Assembly: GCF_022808985.1 (NCBI RefSeq)
Contig: NZ_JAKZFT010000017.1
Location: 1-64,000, forward strand
From: Geotalea sp. SG265
GTDB lineage: Bacteria; Desulfobacterota; Desulfuromonadia; Geobacterales; Geobacteraceae
Length of the DNA: 64,000 nucleotides
Direction of reading: 5' to 3'
The notes below the pieces were generated by a model, which saw only the letters and a list, made by a program, of their open reading frames with translations, was not told the DNA's origin and made no database searches. Position numbers and translations under genes: made by a program. This document shows, in pieces, positions 46,187 through 54,778 of the stretch (positions are counted from its first letter, which is position 1; each line of letters starts with the position of its first letter).

Positions 46187-47076
46187 TCGTAACCAAACTC
46201 CTTCAGCATCTGCTTATTTTCGCTCCACTCCCGGCTGACCCGGACGAACAACTCAAGGAAGACCTTCGTATCCAGCAGTTGCTCGATCTCCCCCCTTGCC
46301 TGGATGCCGATCTTCTTCAGCATCTCCCCCTTCCTACCGATAATGATCCCCTTTTGCGAGTCCCGCTCCACATTGATCACGGCGGATATGGCAACCAGCC
46401 CGTCAGGACGCTCCTTGAAGCTCTCCACCACCACCGCAACCGAATAGGGAACCTCATCATGGGTCAGACGGAAGACCTTTTCCCGGATTATCTCGGCGAC
46501 GACAAATCGTTCCGGCACATCGGTCAGTATGTCGTCGGGAAAATAGGCGGGGCCTTCCGGCAGCAGCTCCCGCACCACCTGGACCAGCTTGTCCGTACCG
46601 TCTCCTGTCAGAGCAGAAACCGGGACCACCGCCCTGAATGGGTAAAGAGAGGAATAGGCCGCCATCTTTTCCAGCAGGGATTCCTTTGCCACCAGATCGG
46701 TTTTGTTGATGACGAGCACCACCGGAGCATCGGCATTGGCCAGCGTGTTGAGGATCGTCTCCTCCTGATTGGCCGGCTTGGTATCCGCCTCCACCAGAAA
46801 AAGGATCACGTCCACTTCCTTGATGGAGGAAAGGGCCACATCGACCATGTATTTGTTCAGCCGGGATTTGGCGCGATGAATGCCAGGCGTGTCGATAAAG
46901 ACAATCTGGCAGCCGGGCAGGTTGTGGATGCCCTGGATGCGGTTCCTGGTGGTCTGGGGCTTATCGGAGGTTATGACGATCTTGTCGCCGAGAATCCTGT
47001 TGAGAAGTGTCGATTTTCCCACGTTCGGCCTGCCGATAATGGATACGAAGCCGGAGTGGAACTGCTGTTCAGCCAA
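46183..47076 (-). CDS. era: GTPase Era
   Basis: A 297-residue GTPase that binds 16S rRNA 3' ends. The G domain has [23 protein letters not shown] and NKTD motifs. The C-terminal KH domain has the segment [17 protein letters not shown] prefer the TTG at 47076, which follows a strong caggaggtccct site and gives the normal family length. A longer frame starting at ATG 47136 overlaps the upstream stop (ATGA) and would add 20 unusual residues. It is coupled to der downstream. Confidence 0.94.
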   Translation of the reverse strand: MAEQQFHSGFVSIIGRPNVGKSTLLNRILGDKIVITSDKPQTTRNRIQGIHNLPGCQIVFIDTPGIHRAKSRLNKYMVDVALSSIKEVDVILFLVEADTKPANQEETILNTLANADAPVVLVINKTDLVAKESLLEKMAAYSSLYPFRAVVPVSALTGDGTDKLVQVVRELLPEGPAYFPDDILTDVPERFVVAEIIREKVFRLTHDEVPYSVAVVVESFKERPDGLVAISAVINVERDSQKGIIIGRKGEMLKKIGIQARGEIEQLLDTKVFLELFVRVSREWSENKQMLKEFGYE

Positions 47077-47132
47077 AGGGACCTCCTGGACCTTGATTGG
47101 GGGGTAAGTACCTGTAATGGGTATACGGGATT

Positions 47133-48206
47133 TCATGATTCAATGAAAGAAAGAAATTCTCCCCCATCCAGATCATCGAGCAGATGCCCCTGCAGTCTCT
47201 CTCCCCCTGTCTCCACAACCATCCGGAAGGAAGAGAGAGCGGCATCGCCCTTGATTGCAGAAACTCTGACGCCTTGCCGGGACAAGCGGTCGATGTTGGA
47301 CCTTTTATGGCCGCTGACGGTCGAAATCCGGCAAGGGGCGCAAGTTATCCGCACCGAGGTACCGCGTGCCATGCCGCTCACCAACCGGGCAAGGAGCCGA
47401 AAGCAGAGCTCCGATTCCACCAGGTAGCGGAATGCTGGATGATAGGGGCCCGCCAGGACCGTGCCTGTTGTCTCAAGCTCGGCAGTGGGTTGCAGCCCCA
47501 TACGGATTACCGGCAATCGGGCTTGCCAGGCTCGGTGGAGCATCACCATGCAGAGCGTGACTGCATCTTCCAAGGTCAGAGGCTCATAGGATCCCTGGCG
47601 GAAAAGGTCGGCCAGGGGCGTGCCCGCGATGACGAGCGTCGGGTAGATGCGAAGACAGCTGGGTTCAAGGGCTATGATCCGTTCCAGGGATGCCATGGAT
47701 CTGGTGGGGGAATCCCCCGGAAGCCCCGGCATGAGCTGGGCGCCCCATGGCAGGCCCGCTTGCCGCAGGACATGGGCCGCCTGTTCCACATGGAGAGCGG
47801 AATGTCCCCGCCCCGACATCTCCAGGACATCGTCCGCCATGGACTGGATCCCCAATTCGACGATCCCGACACCCCTGTCGCGCAGGAACCGGGCACTGTC
47901 CCGATCCACGCAGTCCGGCCTGGTGGAAATGCGCACAGACTCGACCGTGCCCGATGCAAGCAGCGGTTGTAGCGGTTGCAGCAATGCTTCCTGGTCGGTT
48001 TGGGGCAAGGCGGTAAAGGTGCCACCGAAAAAAGCGACCTGCACGGAGTCGCCCCCACTGGAACGGCGATAGGCATCGATACTGTTAAGTATCTCCGCCT
48101 TGTCCGGTAAGCTGCCGCCGGTCCCGGCAATTTTGTGCTGATTGCAGAATACGCATTGATGGGGACAGCCGAGATGGGAAATGAAGAATGGAACTGTAAC
48201 GCTCAT
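47133..48206 (-). CDS. Radical SAM protein, Elp3-like
   Basis: A 357-residue radical SAM enzyme. The cluster motif CxxxCxxC is in [12 protein letters not shown] near residue 13-20. The next blocks are [25 protein letters not shown] and [16 protein letters not shown], all Elp3-like. No acetyltransferase domain is present. The function of these short Elp3-like proteins is unknown; tRNA or protein modification is plausible. The start overlaps the rnc stop (ATGA) and it precedes era, so it is cotranscribed with ribosome-biogenesis genes. Confidence 0.85.
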   Translation of the reverse strand: MSVTVPFFISHLGCPHQCVFCNQHKIAGTGGSLPDKAEILNSIDAYRRSSGGDSVQVAFFGGTFTALPQTDQEALLQPLQPLLASGTVESVRISTRPDCVDRDSARFLRDRGVGIVELGIQSMADDVLEMSGRGHSALHVEQAAHVLRQAGLPWGAQLMPGLPGDSPTRSMASLERIIALEPSCLRIYPTLVIAGTPLADLFRQGSYEPLTLEDAVTLCMVMLHRAWQARLPVIRMGLQPTAELETTGTVLAGPYHPAFRYLVESELCFRLLARLVSGMARGTSVRITCAPCRISTVSGHKRSNIDRLSRQGVRVSAIKGDAALSSFRMVVETGGERLQGHLLDDLDGGEFLSFIES

Positions 48207-48919
48207 GGAGCCTGGCGTTTTTTCAGCAGGGCGATTCCCTGTCGCGCAGCTGCCTGTTCGGCTTCTTTTTTGCTCTTTGCCGCCCCTTCTCCAAGAAGCT
48301 CCTCGCCGAGCAGCACCGCGACGGAGAAGATCCTCTCATGATCGGGGCCGGAAACACCCTGCAGCTGATAGCGCGGGGCGAGACCGCACAACCGGTGGGC
48401 CAGTTCCTGGAAGTCGGTCTTGAAATCCCTGCCGGTGGTTCTCATCTCCCCATTCTCCACAAGAGGGGCGAAATGACGTTTAACCATGGACGCCGCCGGT
48501 TCCATACCGCCGTCCAGGTAAATTGCAGCCACCAGCGCTTCGTAGGCATCAGCCAGAAGCGAGGGTTTGTCGCGACCGCCGCTCTTTTCCTCGCCGCGCC
48601 CCAGGCGCAAAAAGGCGCCCAGGTGGATTTTCCCGGCAAGCAGGGCCAGAGAGGCTTCATCAACCAGCGACGCCCTCAGCTTTGTCAACTCCCCTTCCCT
48701 GCTGCCGGGAAAGCGGCTGAAAAGCTCATGGCTCAGGATGAGGCCGATGACGGCATCCCCTAGGAATTCCAGGCGCTGATTGTCCTGCCGGACTTTACCA
48801 CCGCTTTCGTTGACAAAGGATGGATGGGTCAGGGCTTCGTCCAGCAAGCTCCTGTCGGTGAAAATATAGGAGACGATCTGCTCCAGATCGGCGATTGGCT
48901 TGACCGTTTCGTCGGGCAT
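48203..48919 (-). CDS. rnc: Ribonuclease III
   Basis: A 238-residue double-strand RNA nuclease. The catalytic signature is NQRLEFLGDAVIGLILS near residues 45-60, with the second acidic group in LADAYEALVAAIYLDGG. A C-terminal double-stranded RNA-binding domain (about 165-235) contains LQGVSGPDHERIFSV and GEGAAKSKKEAEQAAA. It processes rRNA precursors. It is the first gene of the operon, has a good promoter (48958-48986) and starts at an ATG with gaaggaatt. Confidence 0.96.
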   Translation of the reverse strand: MPDETVKPIADLEQIVSYIFTDRSLLDEALTHPSFVNESGGKVRQDNQRLEFLGDAVIGLILSHELFSRFPGSREGELTKLRASLVDEASLALLAGKIHLGAFLRLGRGEEKSGGRDKPSLLADAYEALVAAIYLDGGMEPAASMVKRHFAPLVENGEMRTTGRDFKTDFQELAHRLCGLAPRYQLQGVSGPDHERIFSVAVLLGEELLGEGAAKSKKEAEQAAARQGIALLKKRQAP

Positions 48920-48957
48920 AATTCCTTCGGTTTCAACAGAGATACACTGCGCTGATC

Positions 48958-48986
48958 ACTATAAACAAATGGCCTGGTTCTTTCAA
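48958..48986 (-). promoter_or_regulatory. Sigma-70 promoter of the rnc operon
   Basis: On the minus strand TTGAAA (48986-48981) and TATAGT (48963-48958) are separated by 17 bp, about 40 bp upstream of the rnc start. Confidence 0.7.
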
Positions 48987-49015
48987 TAGATATGCCATTT
49001 TGACATGATTTTATC

Positions 49016-49044
49016 TTGATTAATTCACCCCTCTCCCATATAAT
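49016..49044 (+). promoter_or_regulatory. Sigma-70 promoter of tmk
   Basis: TTGATT (49016-49021) and a consensus TATAAT (49039-49044) are separated by exactly 17 bp, 33 bp before the tmk start. Confidence 0.8.
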
Positions 49045-49076
49045 TTATCGATTTTTCACCGTACGGAGCGCTCGTC

Positions 49077-49721
49077 ATGGGCTGTTTCATCACATTCGAA
49101 GGCATTGAAGGGTGCGGCAAGACCACCCAGATCAGACTTCTTGAACAGCACCTGACCGAAAAGGGCTTCAAGGTCCTGCTGACACGGGAACCCGGAGGCT
49201 GCCCCATCGCCGATCAGGTCAGGGCCATCCTCCTTGATGCGGCGAACATGGCCATGATCCCCTCGGCCGAGCTCCTTCTTTACGCAGCCGCCCGCGCTCA
49301 GCATGTGGAAGAGGTCATCAGGCCTGCCCTGGCCGAGGGACGGATAGTCCTCTGCGACCGGTTCACCGATGCCACCCTCGCCTACCAGGGGCACGGCCGC
49401 GGTCTCGACCTGGATACCATCGACTATCTGAATCGGCTGGCCACCTCCGGGCTGAAGCCGCAACTGACCGTACTGATCGACTGTCCGGTGGAGGTGGGGC
49501 TGCAACGGGCATTGGCCCGGATCGACAGCATCGCCACGGGGGCACGTGAGGAGCGCTTCGAACTGGAATCGGCACGGTTTCACCAAAAGGTGCGGAACGG
49601 ATACCTGCAATTGGCCGAAGAAGAAAAGAAACGCTTCATCATCGTTGACGGCAGCAAAAATGTAGAAGAGACGCGGATTGCCGTCACCAATGCCGTGCTC
49701 GACAGGCTGGACGGGAAGTAG
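49077..49721 (+). CDS. tmk: Thymidylate kinase
   Basis: A 214-residue kinase that phosphorylates dTMP to dTDP. The P-loop is FITFEGIEGCGKTTQ. The DR(F/Y) motif is in VLCDRFTDATLAYQGHGRG, and the lid region lies at about 145-160. Length is typical. It is the first gene of tmk-holB-ricT-metG, separated from holB by three bases, with a near-consensus promoter upstream. The start is ATG at 49077 after acggagcgctcgtc. Confidence 0.96.
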   Translation: MGCFITFEGIEGCGKTTQIRLLEQHLTEKGFKVLLTREPGGCPIADQVRAILLDAANMAMIPSAELLLYAAARAQHVEEVIRPALAEGRIVLCDRFTDATLAYQGHGRGLDLDTIDYLNRLATSGLKPQLTVLIDCPVEVGLQRALARIDSIATGAREERFELESARFHQKVRNGYLQLAEEEKKRFIIVDGSKNVEETRIAVTNAVLDRLDGK

Positions 49722-49724
49722 ATC

Positions 49725-50687
49725 ATGTCCTTTGCCGAAATTCTGGGCCAGGATGCCCCCATCGGCATTCTCAAGCGTTCATTGACAACCGGCAGGCTTG
49801 CCCATGCCTATCTCTTCGAAGGGGTGGAGGGATGCGGTAAAAAAGCAACGGCACTTGCCCTCATAGAAGCAGCATTCTGCAGCACAAGCGGCGGATGCGG
49901 CCTTTGCTCATCCTGCCGCAAAATCCGTTCACTGCAGCACCCCGACATGCATCTGATCGAACCTGACGGGGCCTTCATCAAGATAGACCAGATCAGAAGC
50001 CTGCAGAAAGAACTTGCCTACCGCCCTTTTGAAGCGCCGAAAAAGGCATGCATTATCGACGGCGCGGAGCGGCTCAACCAGGCGGCCGGCAACGCACTCC
50101 TCAAGACCCTGGAGGAGCCTTCGGGCAATGCCCTGATCATCCTGATAACTTCCCAGCCGTCCGGAGTGCTGCCGACCATACTGTCACGCTGCCAGCGACT
50201 CTTTTTTCACGGGCTCCCGGAGGAAATGATCACGTCATATCTGGTAAACACCGGTATTGACGGTGAATCGGCACATCTTGCCGCGTCCCTGGCCGGCGGC
50301 AGCATGAAAAACGCTCTAGAGATCACGAAAGGTACCGTCATCTCCGAAAGAAAGCAGCTTCTGACCAGGCTTTTCGGCCTCTCAACGGGGGACATAACTC
50401 CACTCTTTCAGGCTGCTGAAGAACTGGCCGCTGAAAAGGAAAAAGCACTGGAGACCATCGAAGTGCTGACCTCATTCCTGCGCGACTTGCTGCTGCTTGG
50501 GGCGGAAGGCACCGACATCGTCAACACCGACCTTTTACCGCTCCTGGAACAACTGGGAAAAGGTCTAAACCGGGCCAGGATCATGGAAAAGATCGAAAAC
50601 GTTGCTTCGGCAAAGACAGCATTGCTGCGCAACGTCAATACCCGCCTCGCCCTGGAAGTACTCTTCATGAGGCTGGCAGAGCGGTAA
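49725..50687 (+). CDS. holB: DNA polymerase III subunit delta'
   Basis: A 320-residue clamp-loader subunit with an AAA+ fold. It has a P-loop-like FEGVEGCGKKATALAL, a zinc-binding group (CSTSGGCGLCSSC), the block IDGAERLNQAAGNALLKTLEEP typical of delta', and the SRC-like motif LSRCQRLFF. Nucleotide hydrolysis is probably absent. It starts three bases after tmk. The next gene, ricT, follows within 52 bp. Confidence 0.93.
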   Translation: MSFAEILGQDAPIGILKRSLTTGRLAHAYLFEGVEGCGKKATALALIEAAFCSTSGGCGLCSSCRKIRSLQHPDMHLIEPDGAFIKIDQIRSLQKELAYRPFEAPKKACIIDGAERLNQAAGNALLKTLEEPSGNALIILITSQPSGVLPTILSRCQRLFFHGLPEEMITSYLVNTGIDGESAHLAASLAGGSMKNALEITKGTVISERKQLLTRLFGLSTGDITPLFQAAEELAAEKEKALETIEVLTSFLRDLLLLGAEGTDIVNTDLLPLLEQLGKGLNRARIMEKIENVASAKTALLRNVNTRLALEVLFMRLAER

Positions 50688-50739
50688 CGACACCGGAATC
50701 AATCAACAGAAAAGGGAAGCGATTTCCCGGAGGAATATA

Positions 50740-51693
50740 TTGATCAAGATTGTGAAAATTCAGTTCTCCCCCGCCGGCAAGCTGTATGATTTCAATGCCA
50801 ACAACATTGAGCTGAAAGTCGGCGACAAGGTCATAGTGGAAACGGAACGGGGCAAGAGCATGGGCTCAGTGGTCGTCCCCCCCCGTGAACTCCCCGAGGC
50901 ACACCTCCACGAGGGATTGAAAAACATCCTCAGGAAAGCCGATCAGGCGGATCTGGCAACGGTAGCGGCAAATGCCGCCAAGGAAAAGGAAGCCCACCGC
51001 TTCTGCCTGGAAAAGATCAAGGAACGGGGCATGGAAATGAAGCTGGTGCGGGTCGAGTACCTTTTCGACGGCAGCAAGGCCATCTTCTATTTCACAGCCG
51101 ACGGCAGGGTCGATTTCAGGGAACTGGTGAAGGATCTGGCCCATGCCTTCCACACCCGCATCGAGATGCGCCAGATCGGGGTGCGGGACGAATCGAAAAT
51201 GGTGGGAGGGATCGGCATCTGCGGCAGGGAGCTCTGCTGCTCCTCCTATCTGAGGGAATTCGAGCCGGTATCGGTCAAGATGGCCAAGGAACAGAATCTG
51301 GCCCTCAATCCCACGAAAATCTCCGGCCAATGCGGCAGGCTGCTCTGCTGCCTCTCTTACGAATTCAACACCTACTGCTCATTGAGAAAATGCCTGCCGA
51401 AATGCGGTAAACAGGTCAAGTGCGGTTCGGTTGAAGGGGAAGTGGTAAAACTGAACGTGCTGCAGGGCACGGTCACGGTCAAGTCGGAAAGCGAAGGCCT
51501 CGTCACCATCAAAGGGGACGACATCAAACCGGAAAATATTTCCGACCGGCAGAAGAAACCGCAGAAACAGGAAGGGGAACAGCAGGTGAAGGGGGAGGCA
51601 AAACCGACATCAGCCCCGGGCCAAGGGGGCAAGGGCCGCAACAAGGACCGCCGGAACAGAAACAGCGACAAGCCCAAAAAGGAGAAACAATGA
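50740..51693 (+). CDS. ricT: PSP1 domain protein, RicT/YaaT-like
   Basis: A 317-residue PSP1 family protein. The N-terminal domain has IKIVKIQFSPAGKLYDF. The conserved central block GGIGICGRELCCSSYL, then SGQCGRLLCCLSYEF, supplies the Cys residues that bind an iron-sulphur cluster in RicT. Beyond about residue 270 is a very basic, disordered tail (KGEAKPTSAPGQGGKGRNKD). In Bacillus it is part of the Y-complex that controls RNA processing; the role here is by analogy. The start codon is TTG with ggaggaatata. The last codons overlap metG (ATGA). Confidence 0.9.
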   Translation: MIKIVKIQFSPAGKLYDFNANNIELKVGDKVIVETERGKSMGSVVVPPRELPEAHLHEGLKNILRKADQADLATVAANAAKEKEAHRFCLEKIKERGMEMKLVRVEYLFDGSKAIFYFTADGRVDFRELVKDLAHAFHTRIEMRQIGVRDESKMVGGIGICGRELCCSSYLREFEPVSVKMAKEQNLALNPTKISGQCGRLLCCLSYEFNTYCSLRKCLPKCGKQVKCGSVEGEVVKLNVLQGTVTVKSESEGLVTIKGDDIKPENISDRQKKPQKQEGEQQVKGEAKPTSAPGQGGKGRNKDRRNRNSDKPKKEKQ

Positions 51694-53219
51694 GCCGCGC
51701 CTTTTATGTTACCACGCCCATTTACTATGTTAACGACGTTCCCCACATCGGGCACGCCTACACGACGCTGGCAGCGGATGTCCTGGCTCGCTACAAACGC
51801 CTTAAGGGCTATGAGGTTTTCTTTCTGACCGGCACCGATGAGCACGGGCAGAAAGTGGAAAAGGCAGCCAATGCGGCAGGCGAAACACCACAGGAACTGG
51901 CAGACCGGGTAATGAAGCGGTTCCAGGCGCTATGGGAAAAGCTGGATATTTCCTACTCCGATTTCATCCGCACCACCCAGGAGCGCCATAAAAAAGGAGT
52001 CTCCAAGATATTCGAGGATGTCATGGCAAAGGGGGACATCTATCTGGGAGAATACGAAGACTGGTACTGCACCCCCTGTGAAACCTTCTGGACCGAGACC
52101 CAGCTCATCGATTACAAATGCCCGGACTGCAACCGTCCCACGGAAAAGCTCAAGGAAGAATCCTATTTCTTCAGGATGAGCAAGTACCAGGAGCAGCTCC
52201 TGGCCCACATCGAGGCCAATCCCGACTTCATCCAGCCCAAATCCCGGCGCAACGAAATCATCTCTTTCATCAAGGAGGGGCTACGGGATCTTTCCGTGTC
52301 GCGCACCACCTTCTCCTGGGGCATCCCGGTCCCCGGCAACGATAAGCACGTCATCTACGTCTGGTTCGACGCCCTGGCCAACTACATCACCGCCCTCGGC
52401 TATCCGGACAGGTCGGGCAATTTCGAGAAATTCTGGCCGGTCGATGTGCACCTTATCGGCAAGGATATTCTGCGCTTTCACACCGTCTATTGGCCCACCT
52501 TCCTCATGGCAGCCGGGCTACCTCTGCCGAAGAAGGTCTTCGCCCACGGCTGGTGGACCATCGAAGGGCAGAAGATGAGCAAAAGCCTGCAGAATGTGGT
52601 CGAACCGAACATGCTGGTGGAAAAATACGGCGTAGACGCCGTCCGCTATTTCCTGCTGCGCGAGGTCCCTTTCGGCCTGGATGGCGATTTCTCCCACGCC
52701 GCACTGGTGCATCGCATAAATTCCGATCTGGCCAATGATCTGGGCAACCTGCTCAGCCGCTCCACGGCCATGATCAACAAGTATTTCGGTGGGACAGTGC
52801 AGGCTCCGGCCGAGTTCGCCGAGATCGATAGGGCATACCGGGACAAAACCGAGAAAATGGTGCAGCAGGTGGATACGCACCTGGAAGAACTGGCCTTCAG
52901 CAAGGCGTTGCAAGCCATCTGGGAGGTGGTCTCGGCCGGAAATAAATATATCGATGAAACCGCCCCCTGGACCCTGGCCAAGGACCCGGCACAACGGGAC
53001 CGGCTGGCAACGGTCATGTACTGCCTGCTGGAATCACAGCGGATCATCCACCAGCTTGTCTCTGCGTTCATGCCCCAGACCGCGGCAAAGGCCCTGTCGT
53101 ACCTGGGTGTCACCGATGCGCCAAATGAAAAAGGGCTGCAGTGGGGTGGCCTGAAGCCGGGGACAGCGATTTCCAAGGCCGAAGCCCTGTTCCCCAGGAT
53201 AGAAGAAAAGACTGAGTAG
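51690..53219 (+). CDS. metG: Methionyl-tRNA synthetase
   Basis: A 509-residue class I synthetase. HIGH motif in YYVNDVPHIGHAYTTLAADV; KMSKS in GQKMSKSLQNVVEP; zinc-type Cys pairs in CTPCETFWT and CPDCNRP. It ends at about residue 509 without the C-terminal tRNA-binding (Trbp111-like) domain found in some longer versions. It charges both initiator and elongator tRNA-Met. It overlaps ricT by the ATGA arrangement and closes the tmk operon. Confidence 0.96.
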   Translation: MSRAFYVTTPIYYVNDVPHIGHAYTTLAADVLARYKRLKGYEVFFLTGTDEHGQKVEKAANAAGETPQELADRVMKRFQALWEKLDISYSDFIRTTQERHKKGVSKIFEDVMAKGDIYLGEYEDWYCTPCETFWTETQLIDYKCPDCNRPTEKLKEESYFFRMSKYQEQLLAHIEANPDFIQPKSRRNEIISFIKEGLRDLSVSRTTFSWGIPVPGNDKHVIYVWFDALANYITALGYPDRSGNFEKFWPVDVHLIGKDILRFHTVYWPTFLMAAGLPLPKKVFAHGWWTIEGQKMSKSLQNVVEPNMLVEKYGVDAVRYFLLREVPFGLDGDFSHAALVHRINSDLANDLGNLLSRSTAMINKYFGGTVQAPAEFAEIDRAYRDKTEKMVQQVDTHLEELAFSKALQAIWEVVSAGNKYIDETAPWTLAKDPAQRDRLATVMYCLLESQRIIHQLVSAFMPQTAAKALSYLGVTDAPNEKGLQWGGLKPGTAISKAEALFPRIEEKTE

Positions 53220-53246
53220 AAGAAAAGCAGGGGAAATCCCGGGTTC

Positions 53247-53843
53247 CTATTTCACAGCAGACTGCAATTCGCTGGGGGCAAAGAGGAAGAAGACCCGGAA
53301 CAGGCAGTACTTATAGAACTCACTGAAGAGGAGCCGGAAACTGCCGCGGTGGTTCCACCACTCCTCCTTCAGGTTTTTCGTGTCCACCGGATGGGGATAG
53401 ATGCTCACCTCCTTCGGCAAGACGTGGCGAAAGATAAGGGTTGCCCGCTTCATATGGTAGCGGGAGGTGATAAGCTCTATGGAACTGATATTTCGCCGCA
53501 CAATCATTTCCTTGGCATAGAGGGCATTTTCGAGGGTATTGCGAGAAACCTTCTCCAGCAATACCCCTTCGCCCCCCCGCTCCCCTTTCCGCTCGACGAA
53601 AAGGTCGCTTTTACGGACCGAGGGGTCTACACCGATCAGAAAGAGCCATCGGGCGCGGTTTTCCCGGTAAAGACGGCTTCCCTCTTCGATACGCCCCCGC
53701 CCACCGGCTAGAACGACGATGGCATCGCAATTCAGATCCCGTTGCCGCTGACTGAACGTTTTATAGGTAAAATCCACGAACAGCACGACAACCACCAGCA
53801 GAACGACAATCAACAACGAAAATATGCCACGAACTATGACCAT
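53247..53843 (-). CDS. YdcF family protein (DUF218)
   Basis: A 198-residue protein with an N-terminal membrane anchor (GIFSLLIVVLLVVVVLFVDF, residues 5-25). It has a DUF218 fold: DAIVVLAGGRGRIEEGSRLY, ARWLFLIGVDP, and TLENALYAKEMI followed by IELITSRYHMKRATLIF. Related proteins (SanA, ElyC, YdcF) act in cell-envelope or vancomycin-resistance processes; the biochemical role is unproven. It is convergent with metG and lies between metG and rpmB. The ribosome site ggataacc precedes the ATG. Confidence 0.85.
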   Translation of the reverse strand: MVIVRGIFSLLIVVLLVVVVLFVDFTYKTFSQRQRDLNCDAIVVLAGGRGRIEEGSRLYRENRARWLFLIGVDPSVRKSDLFVERKGERGGEGVLLEKVSRNTLENALYAKEMIVRRNISSIELITSRYHMKRATLIFRHVLPKEVSIYPHPVDTKNLKEEWWNHRGSFRLLFSEFYKYCLFRVFFLFAPSELQSAVK

Positions 53844-53884
53844 GATATCGGTTATCCTTTTACAACGAGCGACGCAAAAATAGC

Positions 53885-53913
53885 TTGCATCGCGACAGGC
53901 TATTTGCTATAAA
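53885..53913 (+). promoter_or_regulatory. Sigma-70 promoter of rpmB
   Basis: TTGCAT (53885-53890) and TATAAA (53908-53913) are separated by 17 bp, about 35 bp upstream of the rpmB ATG. Confidence 0.7.
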
Positions 53914-53947
53914 TAGCAGCTTCAGTAAATTCGGAGGGTACAGAGAT

Positions 53948-54139
53948 ATGTCTAAAGTATGTGAAATATGCGGTAAAGGTCCGAGCTTCGGTAACAACGT
54001 CAGCCACGCCAATAACAAAACCAGCAGAACCTGGTACCCGAACCTGCAGAAGATAAAAGCCGTCAAAAACGGAACCGTCCGCAGCATCAAGGTCTGCACC
54101 CGCTGCATCCGTTCCGGCCACGTTACCAAGGCGCTCTAA
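53948..54139 (+). CDS. rpmB: 50S ribosomal protein L28
   Basis: A 63-residue basic protein. It begins [19 protein letters not shown] and has [10 protein letters not shown] and [13 protein letters not shown]. The two Cys pairs (CEIC and CTRC) indicate the zinc-containing form. It starts at ATG 53948 after a cggagggtacagagat site; the open frame extends 21 codons upstream into the promoter. The gene has its own promoter, and a heptamer repeat plus a terminator follow it. Confidence 0.96.
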   Translation: MSKVCEICGKGPSFGNNVSHANNKTSRTWYPNLQKIKAVKNGTVRSIKVCTRCIRSGHVTKAL

Positions 54140-54149
54140 AAAAAAAAGC

Positions 54150-54184
54150 GTTCGAAGTTCAAGGTTCGAGGTTCTATGTTTCAA
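54150..54184. repeat. Heptamer array, GTTCNAN type
   Basis: Five consecutive 7-mers: GTTCGAA, GTTCAAG, GTTCGAG, GTTCTAT and GTTTCAA, beginning 11 bp after the rpmB stop. The corresponding right half (ACTCTTC ACTCTTC at 54252-54265) abuts the ridA stop; the rpmB terminator lies between. Confidence 0.75.
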
Positions 54185-54188
54185 TCTT

Positions 54189-54223
54189 AAGCCGCCGCGG
54201 CTAATCGCTGGCGGCTTTTTTTC
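54189..54223 (+). terminator. Terminator after rpmB
   Basis: AAGCCGCC pairs with GGCGGCTT across a 13-base loop and is followed by TTTTTTC. Confidence 0.85.
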
Positions 54224-54263
54224 GTGGGCTTAGAAGCAGTGACAGGTAACAACTCTTCACTCT

Positions 54264-54647
54264 TCATCCTGCGTAAGCAATTACCTCTATCTCCACCAGC
54301 GCTCCCTTGGGCAGCCCTTTCACTTCCACCGTTGACCGTGCCGGCGGCTCATTGGCAAACCTCCTGCCATAAATCTCGTTGACAGCGGCAAAATTGGCGA
54401 GATCGGTCAGATAGATGGTGGTTTTCACGACGGAGGAGAAATCGAGCCCTGCGGCCCCCAGCATGGCACCGATATTATCCATGACCAGTTCGGCCTGCTC
54501 GGCGCAGGTAGCGCCGCGCATCTCCCCGGTCGCAGGATCGAGCGGGATCTGGCCGGAAAAAAACACAAAGCCCCCCGCCCTTACCCCCTGGGAGTACGGC
54601 CCAATAGCCTTCGGCGCACGGTCGGTCGCAATAATTTCTTTCTTCAT
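54264..54647 (-). CDS. ridA: RidA family reactive-intermediate deaminase
   Basis: A 127-residue YjgF/YER057c/UK114 protein. Diagnostic blocks are KAIGPYSQGVRAGGFVFFSGQIPLD, NIGAMLGAAGLDFSSVVKTT and the active-site Arg in PPARSTVEVKGLP. It hydrolyses enamine/imine intermediates such as 2-aminoacrylate, protecting PLP enzymes. Length is typical. It is the last gene after rel on the minus strand, with a heptamer array between them. The ATG follows aagggggatat. Confidence 0.95.
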   Translation of the reverse strand: MKKEIIATDRAPKAIGPYSQGVRAGGFVFFSGQIPLDPATGEMRGATCAEQAELVMDNIGAMLGAAGLDFSSVVKTTIYLTDLANFAAVNEIYGRRFANEPPARSTVEVKGLPKGALVEIEVIAYAG

Positions 54648-54665
54648 ATATCCCCCTTGAAGACG

Positions 54666-54778
<113 letters not shown>
